The notes under the pieces: generated by a model
What the model was told of the DNA's origin: nothing
Databases searched by the model: none
Seen by the model: the letters and a program-made list of their open reading frames with translations, nothing else
Part shown: in pieces, positions 1 through 6,609 of the stretch
How positions within the stretch are numbered: position 1 is the first letter of the stretch
Layout of the letters: each line of letters begins with the position of its first letter
Source of the DNA: an uncultured Clostridia bacterium
GTDB lineage: Bacteria; Bacillota; Clostridia; Christensenellales; UBA1242
Direction: 5' to 3'
Length of the DNA: 36,913 nucleotides
NCBI GenBank assembly: GCA_947627545.1
Contig: CANQWK010000012.1
Span: 1 to 36,913, forward strand
Made by a program: the position numbers and the translations under genes

Positions 1-31
1 CGGAACTGCCCGAAAATAAAGGGATTTAGGC

Positions 32-106
32 TGGAGCTGGTGGCGGGGATCGGACCCGCTCTCTCGGCCTTACCAAGGCCGCGCTTTCCCACTAAGCCAC
101 ACCAGC
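32..106 (-). tRNA. tRNA-Thr (GGT anticodon), complete
   Basis: On the minus strand this folds as a full cloverleaf: acceptor GCTGGTG/CACCAGC, D stem GCTT/AAGC, anticodon stem CGGCC/GGCCG with loop TTGGTAA (anticodon GGT), T stem GCGGG/CCCGC and an encoded CCA. The T loop reads TCCGATC, so position 55 is C where T is almost universal. No promoter is visible directly upstream; an orphan 5' half of a related tRNA lies 62 bp upstream (205-169). Confidence 0.9.
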
Positions 107-168
107 GTATGAAATTTGGGGACAAAATTTGAAATGTTTGCAAGTAGATTTTAGGGCTCAAAATCGTC

Positions 169-205
169 TTACCAAGGCAGTGCACTACCTCTGTGCTACA
201 CTAGC
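169..205 (-). pseudogene. orphan 5' half of a tRNA-Thr, left attachment-site remnant
   Basis: The minus strand has the acceptor 5' strand, D arm (GCAC/GTGC) and anticodon stem up to CTGCCTTGGTAAG, then loses all tRNA likeness. The break falls in the anticodon loop, the same place as the other partial copies at 6742 and 6911. It is best read as one end (attL) of the element whose other end is the complete tRNA-Thr at 6535-6609. Recombining the two ends would give a nearly complete tRNA with 6 of 7 acceptor pairs. Confidence 0.75.
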
Positions 206-712
206 GAATTGAAATTTTTGCTCGTTTTTTATGAGGTTACGGCATCCTCAAAAGGCCTCTTTTGTGTTTTACCAATAATATTCTAAACTAAAATTGGCAT
301 CAGTAGCATAGGTTTTTACTAATAGATTTAATAACTTTTGTAACTTTGGTGCTATATTTTATAATTCAAAATGTCTTGTGCAATATTTGTTATGCTAAAT
401 TAATTTTGTGAGTTTTGGAAAATATTTTTACACTTTATTTTACACTTTTTAAATATTAACACCAATAATTAACACTTATATTATAATAAAAAATTAAATA
501 TAAGTCAATAAATTGTTTATTAATTTTTATATTTTTTTTAAAATCATTCTCATAATTTCACATATCTAGTTTTAATAATAACTTAAACTTAGACATTTCT
601 ATGACATAATATTATGAAATAATATTAATCGTATTACTAACAAAATCAATAACTAAATAAATTTTACAGCTAAATTTATTATAAAGCAATTAAATTAAAA
701 GGATAAAATTTT
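206..712. other. non-coding element end with arm-type repeats
   Basis: No credible ORF in either code. The stretch is extremely AT-rich. It holds a TTTTACACTTT direct-repeat pair at 425-450 (listed separately), looser AACAC repeats at 456-478 and a TATAAT at 482-487 that could serve the Rep gene, although I see no good -35. Such a layout suits the arm region of an integrase attachment site plus the Rep promoter. Confidence 0.45.
425..450 (+). repeat. paired TTTTACACTTT repeats, probable integrase arm-type sites
   Basis: Two adjacent copies of TTTTACACTTT. The same pair recurs at 6635-6659 and again at 6804-6828, beside the tRNA-Thr core copies at the other end. Short direct repeats on both sides of a tyrosine-recombinase core are the usual form of arm-type sites bound by the AP2-like N-terminal domain of integrase. 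The function is inferred. Confidence 0.5.
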
Positions 713-1504
713 ATGACTAATAAAAACGATGACAATATATGCAAAATAACTATTTATGACAATGAACGAATTAAAGTTCAAAATAATTATTTCAACCCTT
801 TTTCAAATACTAAAAATAACTATGTCAATACTAAAATAGTGCACCAGCAATGACCTTATATATCTAGAAAACAATATGTTCGTACTCTACGCAAATATCG
901 TAAACTATGCTATGAATTTAAATTAAATGCCCTTAATTGCGTTTTTATTACCCTAACAACAAAAAAACTAACCGATTGAAACGAAATTAATGTCAAAACA
1001 AACTCTTTTATTAAGTGCTTAAAACGAAACTTCGGCAAATTATACTATATTCGTGCCATTGAATCACATGACAAAAACACTCATTATCATATACACCTAC
1101 TTATTATGTTCAATAATGCCAAACCTAAACAAATAAATAAACAATGAGTTTCTTCTCACTGAAAATACGGATTAACCGACTATCAAGATGTTATTGAGCC
1201 TTACGGAATAATCGAATACTTAACTTTATTTAAACCACAAAACCTATTGCCTTCTAATAAATACTATACAAAATTTCCACAATTTATAAAAATTATAACG
1301 CATAGCCAAGATTTCCCAATGTCCCGTAAAACAGAAATATTAGCAAAGGAGCAAGATAAACACAAAATAATAAACCAAATAAACAACGAATGTTTTGAAG
1401 AAACTGGTCAAAACCTACATTATTTTAGTGATGGACATGTTTATTACAATTTATATGGACCTAAATATTGTATAGACAAAGAGTTTTTTCATCGACCAAT
1501 TTAA
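713..1504 (+). CDS. HUH rolling-circle replication initiator with four TGA codons read as Trp
   Basis: Read with TGA as Trp, this frame is open for 263 residues from an ATG preceded by AAATTAAAAGGA. It carries the HUH Rep motifs in order: motif 1 FITLT (residues 78-82), motif 2 HYHIH (124-128) after a YIRAIE strand, and a motif-3 region with Tyr169 in IIEYL. These nick plasmid or phage DNA to start rolling-circle replication. In-frame TGAs lie at 851, 977, 1145 and 1160 (residues 47, 89, 145, 150). There is no TGG, TAA or TAG before the final TAA and no frameshift. TGA residues 89 and 150 fall where Rep relatives often have Trp (after the TLT strand, and before a KYG turn). Under the standard code only the last 86 codons remain open. 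A decayed pseudogene is the alternative, but four of four lesions being TGA at Trp-like positions argues for recoding. Confidence 0.8.
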
Positions 1505-1535
1505 TAATTTAACTTGTTAAATTAAAAGGAAAGCT

Positions 1536-1706
1536 ATGACACCTAATCCATTTTTATTTGTGTGCGAAACAAACAGCATGAAATGCATAAATTTAGAAGA
1601 AGATATTGTAAAAATAATGAAATCAATTCAAAATGAGCTTAATAAACACGAATATAAAGCAGTAATAATTAGCATTATTAAAGACACAAAAGACAACACT
1701 ATTTAA
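1536..1706 (+). CDS. small hypothetical protein, 56 aa
   Basis: ATG at 1536 follows AAATTAAAAGGA, the same extended ribosome-binding motif seen before Rep, the 4122 ORF and the 5922 gene. The product begins MTPNPFLFVC and ends KDTKDNTI; it is acidic/lysine-rich and has no domain I recognise. It lies 31 bp after Rep, likely in the same transcript, and its stop overlaps the 3' end of the convergent XRE gene. It contains no Trp, so it does not report on TGA use. Confidence 0.6.
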   Translation: MTPNPFLFVCETNSMKCINLEEDIVKIMKSIQNELNKHEYKAVIISIIKDTKDNTI

Positions 1707-1998
1707 TTAATTTTAACAATGCTTCTTTCTTTTCGTCAGTTAACTTATCAAAACTGCTTAAAAATTCCATATCTTTCTCGTATGATTTAGGATTGTGATA
1801 AAAAAATTTTTCAACCGAACAATTACACTCTTCTAAAATTTGCAAAAACACTTCCATAGTCGGTAAAAAATCCTTAACGCTTTCTAGCCTATTTATATAT
1901 GAATCATTTTTATTTAAACGCAAAGATAATGCCCTACCCGACAAATTTGCTTCACGCCTAATATTGCCTATTCTAAAAATGATATCATCTTTATTCAT
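1699..1998 (-). CDS. XRE-family HTH transcriptional regulator, 99 aa
   Basis: A Cro/C1-type helix-turn-helix fills the first ~65 residues (REANLSGRALSLRLNKNDSY, then INRLE and a FLQILEECN helix), followed by a short helical tail. Small phage or plasmid repressors look like this. It is convergent with the Rep operon and divergent from the 2313 genes. A perfect palindrome at 2009-2033 lies 10 bp upstream of its start and overlaps -10-like TATAAT sequences, which points to autoregulation. A GGGG just before the ATG may act as Shine-Dalgarno. Confidence 0.8.
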   Translation of the reverse strand: MNKDDIIFRIGNIRREANLSGRALSLRLNKNDSYINRLESVKDFLPTMEVFLQILEECNCSVEKFFYHNPKSYEKDMEFLSSFDKLTDEKKEALLKLIK

Positions 1999-2008
1999 AC
2001 CCCAAATC

Positions 2009-2033
2009 CCCTTATATAATTATTATATAAGGG
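2009..2033. promoter_or_regulatory. perfect 12-1-12 palindrome, probable operator of the 99-aa XRE regulator
   Basis: CCCTTATATAAT, one T, then ATTATATAAGGG: a perfect inverted repeat between the divergent XRE gene and the 2313 operon. Each arm contains TATAAT, so a bound repressor would cover promoter -10 boxes. Assignment to the adjacent XRE protein is inference from position. Confidence 0.6.
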
Positions 2034-2151
2034 ACAGCCTACAAATCTATTAGTGAATATTGTTAGAAAATAATACACATTTCAATAAAATATTGAAATA
2101 TACACATAAATCATAAATATTTCGACATTAAATGTTATAAATTAATAATAG

Positions 2152-2186
2152 AGTGAGCACATAAACACCATGTGTTCACTTTTTTT
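2152..2186 (+). terminator. Rho-independent terminator upstream of the 60-aa gene
   Basis: AGTGAGCACAT pairs with ATGTGTTCACT (one G-T pair) around a 7-nt loop and is followed by seven T. No plus-strand ORF precedes it, so it would end a rightward transcript of roughly 130-150 nt starting near the 2009 palindrome. That could be a small RNA or a terminated leader. Confidence 0.7.
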
Positions 2187-2312
2187 ATGCAAAAATTCAA
2201 ATATTTTACATTATTCTCAATATTTTTACATTTTTTTAACAAAAACATTTTACTTTTATTGAATTATTTGTTATAATACTTGTGTTGACAATCAATTATA
2301 GGAGGTTTATGT

Positions 2313-2495
2313 ATGATTACAACAGCAATTCAAAAAGGCGAATGTGTCTATGTTTATGACAACAACCGTATAGTTTTTATAAAACATGGACTATTGCATG
2401 GTTTTACGAGCTCAACAGTTTCAATAAAAATAGGCAACTGTATTACTGTGTATAACGAAAAAGAACAAATTATCAGTAGGCATACTTGTCTGTAA
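2313..2495 (+). CDS. hypothetical protein, 60 aa
   Basis: ATG at 2313 has a strong Shine-Dalgarno (AGGAGG) and a TATAAT at 2272-2277 in front. The product looks like a small beta-rich protein (short strands such as CVYVYD, RIVFIKH, VSIKIG, CITVYN). I recognise no family. The next gene starts 15 bp after its stop, so the two are probably one transcription unit inside the element. Confidence 0.6.
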   Translation: MITTAIQKGECVYVYDNNRIVFIKHGLLHGFTSSTVSIKIGNCITVYNEKEQIISRHTCL

Positions 2496-2509
2496 AAAGG
2501 AGATTGAAT

Positions 2510-3160
2510 ATGGGAATATTTAGTTTTTTGAAAGATTTGTTTAAATCTAAACCAGAATCACCAAAAGAAAATACATTGGAGTGGTATAACACGGAAGAAG
2601 CCAGAAAAAAATTTGCTGACGTTGCAAGTGAAGTCATTTATTGCTGGCAAGATATGAAAGCCAAGAAAGAAGAATATTTAGCAAACAAAGATTTATTAGA
2701 TGAGTCAGATAACCATTTTGAACAAGAAGATTTTATTAATAAAATATTTGAAGATGAGAATGAATCAGAGGATCTCGTATCTTATAAATTCAACCAAACT
2801 ACTGATTTTTTTGAAAAATTTATTAGTGTCATAAATCCAAAATTTTATAATAGCGAACTTGCCGCTAAATATCTTGCTATTCGAGCAGTGATAGCCCAAG
2901 ATGTTGATGCTAAATATCCTAATTATCAGCTTGCACCGTTTATTTCTGATGAAGAACCACTGGTAAGATTTTTAAAAAGAATCAAAACTGAAATATATGA
3001 TTTCGACACAGCACAGCATATATTGTCCTTATGCTTCTCATATAAAATAGATGTTGACGATGATAGAGTATATGATGAATCTCTATACAGCTCATCATTT
3101 TCCAAAGTAAACATAGCAAAGATTGACGAGTTGGTAAAAAAACAAAAATCTAAAAAATAA
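2510..3160 (+). CDS. hypothetical element protein, 216 aa
   Basis: The start at 2510 (MGIFSFLKDLFKSKPE) is preferred because AAAAGGAG lies 7 nt before it; an upstream ATG at 2486 has no such site. The N-terminus is an amphipathic, Lys-rich helix that could touch membrane, followed by a mostly helical acidic protein. Both Trp codons seen (in EWYN and CWQD) are TGG, unlike Rep. No family recognised. A terminator follows at 3202. Confidence 0.65.
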   Translation: MGIFSFLKDLFKSKPESPKENTLEWYNTEEARKKFADVASEVIYCWQDMKAKKEEYLANKDLLDESDNHFEQEDFINKIFEDENESEDLVSYKFNQTTDFFEKFISVINPKFYNSELAAKYLAIRAVIAQDVDAKYPNYQLAPFISDEEPLVRFLKRIKTEIYDFDTAQHILSLCFSYKIDVDDDRVYDESLYSSSFSKVNIAKIDELVKKQKSKK

Positions 3161-3201
3161 AAGCACAACACAAACACTTTAAAATATTTTAACGCCATCA
3201 T

Positions 3202-3231
3202 AGAACTATCGCTTTAAGATAGTTCTTTTTT
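3202..3231 (+). terminator. Rho-independent terminator after the 216-aa gene
   Basis: AGAACTATC and GATAGTTCT pair perfectly around a 7-nt loop, followed by a T run. It ends the 2313-3160 unit. Confidence 0.8.
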
Positions 3232-3344
3232 ATTCTTATTCATCACCAGATTAACCCAGATACACCTAGAGTGCACGAAAACTATTATCTTAATAATTTA
3301 TATATCTTTTAAATTTTTGTGCATTAGGGTGCAATTTTAATTGT

Positions 3345-3944
3345 TTATTTTTTATTTGACTCATTCAGAAATTTAACAATAAAATCAAACAACTCCTCTT
3401 TCAAATTAATAGAATAATAGTTTTTCCCGCTACTATCTGTTTTTTTGTGTAAACAATGCTTTTCATTAATTTGCTGAATTAAGTCATAAAATTTGTTTTT
3501 CCTAAACAAAGAAGCAAAATCAATACCTTTCCACTCTTTACCCCTTTCTAAATTAGTATTAATCGTATTAAGCAAAACAAGATGCCGTTCAACTTCTAAC
3601 TTGTTTTTGCCTATTCTGTCTTCTTCTTGTTTACGATAATATTCCGTGGCATCCACAAGCCTATTATAACCCATAGTAAAAAGATTTAATGGACTATAAT
3701 TATCAACATATCTATATAAAAATTCATTTAGTTTATACATATAATCGACCCACTTAGGTCTATAACCATTATTTGCATTTAACCAATTAGATATTGTTTG
3801 ATTATCAACTCCTATAGCTTTTGCGAGTTCTGTCTGCTTTATATTGTTATTTTCCAATAATTCCCTTAACCTAATTGAAAAATTTTCAACATCGAGTGTT
3901 TCATCAAAATGCTCTATTATGATTTTGTTCATTTTTTTGTTCAT
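3345..3944 (-). CDS. XRE-family repressor with C-terminal extension, 199 aa
   Basis: An HTH of Cro/C1 type sits at about residues 24-60 (KQTELAKAIGVDNQTISNWL), followed by a ~130-residue helical, charged region that could oligomerise or sense a ligand. It is divergent from the xis-int genes, so it probably controls integration/excision. A perfect palindrome at 3948-3968 lies directly before its start and overlaps its own TATAAT (3960-3955), leaving a leader of only about 4 nt; a second ATG at 3932 is a possible alternative start. Its three Trp codons are TGG. Confidence 0.8.
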   Translation of the reverse strand: MNKKMNKIIIEHFDETLDVENFSIRLRELLENNNIKQTELAKAIGVDNQTISNWLNANNGYRPKWVDYMYKLNEFLYRYVDNYSPLNLFTMGYNRLVDATEYYRKQEEDRIGKNKLEVERHLVLLNTINTNLERGKEWKGIDFASLFRKNKFYDLIQQINEKHCLHKKTDSSGKNYYSINLKEELFDFIVKFLNESNKK

Positions 3945-3947
3945 ATC

Positions 3948-3968
3948 TTATGCTATATTATAGCATAA
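3948..3968. promoter_or_regulatory. perfect 10-1-10 palindrome, operator over the repressor promoter
   Basis: TTATGCTATA, one T, TATAGCATAA. On the minus strand it contains TATAAT at 3960-3955, placing the transcript start within a few bases of the repressor ATG at 3944. It also faces the rightward leader-xis-int unit. Binding by the 199-aa XRE protein is inferred. Confidence 0.6.
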
Positions 3969-4060
3969 TTAATCAATTAATACAACGAAATTTGGACACT
4001 CTTGCAAAATTTCGCTAAATTTATAAAATAGTAAAAAATTTGTAGAGGAGGTTTATAATT

Positions 4061-4081
4061 ATGAAATTTAATTCATCTTAA
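4061..4081 (+). CDS. possible 6-codon leader peptide before xis-int
   Basis: A very strong Shine-Dalgarno (GAGGAGG) precedes ATG AAA TTT AAT TCA TCT TAA. Such a site before a six-codon ORF, ahead of a second small ORF and xis, suggests translational control of the integration module. It may instead be an eroded gene start. Confidence 0.35.
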   Translation: MKFNSS

Positions 4082-4121
4082 AAAAAACGAAAATTAATAT
4101 TAATAAATTAAAAGGAGTTTT

Positions 4122-4226
4122 ATGAACAAAAAAAATTGAGTTTTTTGCGAAAAACAGTGTACTTTTCCCGAAAAACGATATAAATTAAATAAAATTATGG
4201 CGGTGAATTATGGAAAAAATCGTTAG
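4122..4226 (+). CDS. small ORF with in-frame TGA, overlapping xis
   Basis: ATG at 4122 sits behind AAATTAAAAGGAG, the motif used by the recoded Rep gene. The frame has TGA as codon 6 (4137-4139) and then runs on to TAG at 4224. With TGA as Trp the product is 34 residues with two Cys (residues 9 and 13); with TGA as stop it is a 5-residue leader. The longer form ends 17 nt inside the xis gene, so reading TGA through would bring ribosomes to the weak xis start. No family recognised. Confidence 0.4.
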
Positions 4227-4410
4227 AAGTAGAACGATAAACCAATGCCTTAGCTATATTAAAGCATTGGACCCAGACACCGCTATAACAGAATGGTTTA
4301 TCCGTACGCTGATTAAAGACAATAAGATAAAACATTTCACTAGCGGAAACAAAGAGTTAGTTAATTTAGATAATTTATTATATTATTTAAATTATAACGA
4401 AATGCAGTAG
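4210..4410 (+). CDS. excisionase-like small DNA-binding protein
   Basis: 66 residues, nine bases upstream of the integrase. The middle (TAITEWFIRTLIKDNKIKHF then SGNKELVNLDNLLYYL) has the shape of the winged-helix/MerR-like HTH_17 fold used by Xis proteins: a recognition helix ending in an IK turn, a short wing, and a final L-x-NLL helix. Xis bends att DNA and biases integrase toward excision. Its ribosome site (GGCGG) is weak, so coupling to the overlapping 4122 ORF is plausible. Confidence 0.65.
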   Translation: MEKIVRSRTINQCLSYIKALDPDTAITEWFIRTLIKDNKIKHFTSGNKELVNLDNLLYYLNYNEMQ

Positions 4411-4419
4411 GAGCCAAAT

Positions 4420-5826
4420 ATGCATGTTGAAGAAAGAAAAAATAAAAATGGAGAGATTATTTCATATCGTTTGTTTTATAGTGGCGTGGACCCTAAAAAC
4501 AATCGACCAAAAGTTTACACTAAAACATGGAAAATACCAACTAAATTAACAACAAAAAAAGAAATTCAGCACGAATTATTAAAAGTTCAAGTTGAATTTG
4601 AAAAAGAAAGCGAGAGCATTTCCAACGGAACGAAAGCGGAAGACAACAATATTATGTTTGTCGACTATGCGAATGAATGGCTTAACAACATTTTAGTGCG
4701 AAACCCAGAGAGCTATACATATTATATAAGAGCAAAAGAAAATTTAAAAATAATCAATCCATATTTTAGCAAATATTTGCTAAAAAATATATCCCCTACT
4801 TTAACTCAAAGCTTTTACGACTATCTTTGCAACCGCACCTATAAAAAACAGATTGTAGTAGTGAAAAAATCTATATTAAATTTAATGAATAATGAACCAA
4901 TAAATCATAAAAAGTTGGCAGAAAATATAGGCATAAATCGTTTAACTTTAAGACTTGCTTCAAAAATAGGACAAGTTGTTAGTATTAAGACAGCTAAAAC
5001 TATTTGCAAATACTTTAATGTTCCATTAAATAACTATTTTAATATTGAAACGAAAGATTTAAAATATTCAAAAGCTACAAATAGTAGCATTAGAACAACA
5101 TTAGTTGTAATATTAGGTGAAGCTAAAAGACAACGATTAATAGAACACAATTTTGCTTCACGAGAATTTACAAAAACTATTAACGGAACAGCTAAAGAAA
5201 AAACAATTTTTGACGAAAATGAAGCGAGAGAGTTTGTTAAAAAAACTCTAAATTTAGACGATTACCGAAAAAAGACAGCCTTTTCACTTTTAATATTTTT
5301 AGGTTTGAGAAAAAGTGAAATCGCTGGATTAGAGTGGGACGATATTGATTTTGCTAATAATTGTATATCTATAAATCGCAATTCAATATATGTCCAAAAT
5401 TTCAATTTAATTACTAAAAAACCTAAAACAATAAATTCACGACGAACATTATCAATGCCACAAGTTTTAGTCGATGTTTTAAAAGAATATAAGTCATGGT
5501 GGGATACGCAAAAACAACTGCATGGAGATTTATGGCAAAATAGCAGAAGATTATTTTTGCAAACAAACGGAAATCCACTTAATCCACACACGATAAATAC
5601 ATGGCTCGATAAATTTGAGCTAGATAACGATTTAAAGCATGTTCCACCACATTCTTTAAGACATACAGCTGTAACATTGCAAATTAATGCTAATATTCCA
5701 TTAAAAGTTGTTTCGCAACGAATGGGACATGCTAGCGAGAAAATAACACTTGCAATTTACACGCACACGACAGCTCAGCAAGATATTGAAGCGTCAAGAA
5801 TTTATAATAATTATTTAGTACAATAA
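4420..5826 (+). CDS. int: tyrosine recombinase (integrase) with an inserted XRE-like HTH
   Basis: 468 residues against about 380-400 for Tn916/phage-type relatives. Order: AP2-like arm-binding domain (1-60), SAM-like core-binding domain interrupted by about 50 extra residues, then the catalytic domain. Catalytic residues are visible: Arg297 (LGLRKSE), a Lys near 336, His411-Arg414 (HSLRH), His437 (GHAS) and Tyr447 (IYTH). The insert (160-210; KKLAENIGINRLTLRLAS, then FNVPLNNYF) reads like a Cro/C1 HTH. The enzyme should recombine the tRNA-Thr anticodon-loop core copies beside it. Trp codons are TGG. Confidence 0.92.
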   Translation: MHVEERKNKNGEIISYRLFYSGVDPKNNRPKVYTKTWKIPTKLTTKKEIQHELLKVQVEFEKESESISNGTKAEDNNIMFVDYANEWLNNILVRNPESYTYYIRAKENLKIINPYFSKYLLKNISPTLTQSFYDYLCNRTYKKQIVVVKKSILNLMNNEPINHKKLAENIGINRLTLRLASKIGQVVSIKTAKTICKYFNVPLNNYFNIETKDLKYSKATNSSIRTTLVVILGEAKRQRLIEHNFASREFTKTINGTAKEKTIFDENEAREFVKKTLNLDDYRKKTAFSLLIFLGLRKSEIAGLEWDDIDFANNCISINRNSIYVQNFNLITKKPKTINSRRTLSMPQVLVDVLKEYKSWWDTQKQLHGDLWQNSRRLFLQTNGNPLNPHTINTWLDKFELDNDLKHVPPHSLRHTAVTLQINANIPLKVVSQRMGHASEKITLAIYTHTTAQQDIEASRIYNNYLVQ

Positions 5827-5854
5827 ATTGTACAAAAAAAAATATAAAAGCGAA

Positions 5855-5880
5855 TTATGATATTAATCATAAACCTTTTT
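5855..5880 (+). terminator. weak hairpin after the integrase
   Basis: TTATGAT and ATCATAA pair around a 4-nt AT loop, followed after ACC by six T. The stem is AT-only, so it may be a weak terminator or a protein-binding palindrome before the 5922 gene. Confidence 0.35.
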
Positions 5881-5921
5881 TACAAAATCATTTAACCAAA
5901 TTAAAAGGAAGATATTAAAAT

Positions 5922-6482
5922 ATGACTAAAATTTGTCAAGGGCAAAAAAGATGCCCACAAAATGATAACACCATAACTGAATATGGTGTTATATCTAAAA
6001 TTATTGATATTAAATTAGTAAATGAAAACGAAGGAATTCTTCAAATTTCATTAAAACTGCTAACTGGCAGTCATATAGGCCGAGTAGTCATAGATAGAGT
6101 TTCGTATTTAGAAAATAGAAGTTTATCGTGGAAATATTTTGCAATACGAGACGCCGTTGGATGTCCATATAATATAAATGAAGCAGAAGAAATAGACATT
6201 GATGAAATATTGTTAAATAAAAATGTTGTGTTAAATCTGTCAAGTTATGCCTATGAAAGTAAAGGTGTAGAATATAAGGGACAAAAAATTAACTATGTCT
6301 ATACACCTGAGGCATTAGAAAAACTTAAAGATTTTAATCTTTATGAACAAAATAAAGACCAAGTGCAAGATTATAATGATAGCGGTGAATTTGACCCTAT
6401 ATTTTTAGACGAAAATAAGTCTAAAGACCCTAATTTTGGACCATTTTCAGACGAATGGATTGCACGAATTAAAAAAGTTTAA
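5922..6482 (+). CDS. DUF669-like phage-type protein, 186 aa
   Basis: Starts behind AAATTAAAAGGAAG. Residues ~30-140 (RVVIDRVSYLENRSLSWKYF, AIRDAVGCPYNIN, then VVLNLSSYAYESKG and INYVYTPE) resemble the phage DUF669 pattern: a beta-rich, single-strand-binding-like fold with a helix and a late GKxV-type strand. Such proteins sit in phage recombination/replication modules, which would suit an element with an HUH Rep. The tail (150-186) is acidic. This is a pattern-level match only. It is the last gene before the strong terminator and the tRNA. Confidence 0.45.
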   Translation: MTKICQGQKRCPQNDNTITEYGVISKIIDIKLVNENEGILQISLKLLTGSHIGRVVIDRVSYLENRSLSWKYFAIRDAVGCPYNINEAEEIDIDEILLNKNVVLNLSSYAYESKGVEYKGQKINYVYTPEALEKLKDFNLYEQNKDQVQDYNDSGEFDPIFLDENKSKDPNFGPFSDEWIARIKKV

Positions 6483-6488
6483 GATAAA

Positions 6489-6527
6489 AAGCAAACAATG
6501 CCACATTTAGTGGCATTGTATTTGCTT
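6489..6527. terminator. strong bidirectional terminator between the element and tRNA-Thr
   Basis: AAGCAAACAATGCCAC pairs with GTGGCATTGTATTTGCTT (one bulge) around ATTTA, with T-rich flanks on both strands. It ends the 5922 gene rightward and the tRNA-Thr transcript leftward. Confidence 0.85.
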
Positions 6528-6534
6528 ATTTTTA

Positions 6535-6609
6535 TGGAGCTACTGACGGGAATCGGACCCGTGACCCCTGCCTTACCAAGGCAGTGCTCTACCGCTGAGC
6601 CACAGTAGC
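6535..6609 (-). tRNA. tRNA-Thr (GGT anticodon), complete, at the integrase end
   Basis: Acceptor GCTACTG/CAGTAGC, D stem GCTC/GAGC with GG in the loop, anticodon stem CTGCC/GGCAG with loop TTGGTAA, T stem ACGGG/CCCGT, encoded CCA. The T loop is TCCGATT: C at position 55 instead of T, as in the tRNA at 32-106. Its 3' half abuts the element, so it was probably supplied by the element to restore the gene after integration in the anticodon loop. Confidence 0.92.

Noticed and set aside
713..1504. Rep as a simple pseudogene with nonsense mutations
   Set aside because: All four interruptions are TGA, none TAA/TAG, with no frameshift, no TGG anywhere in the frame, intact motifs and an intact ribosome site. 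Decay would not be so selective, though it cannot be fully excluded.
2486..2509. ATG at 2486 as start of the 216-aa element gene
   Set aside because: It overlaps the preceding gene without a ribosome site, while the ATG at 2510 has AAAAGGAG at proper spacing.
1..6534. Suppressor tRNA-Trp(UCA) inside the element
   Set aside because: I looked in the gaps for a cloverleaf with a TCA anticodon and saw none; the only tRNAs in the window are Thr and Ser.
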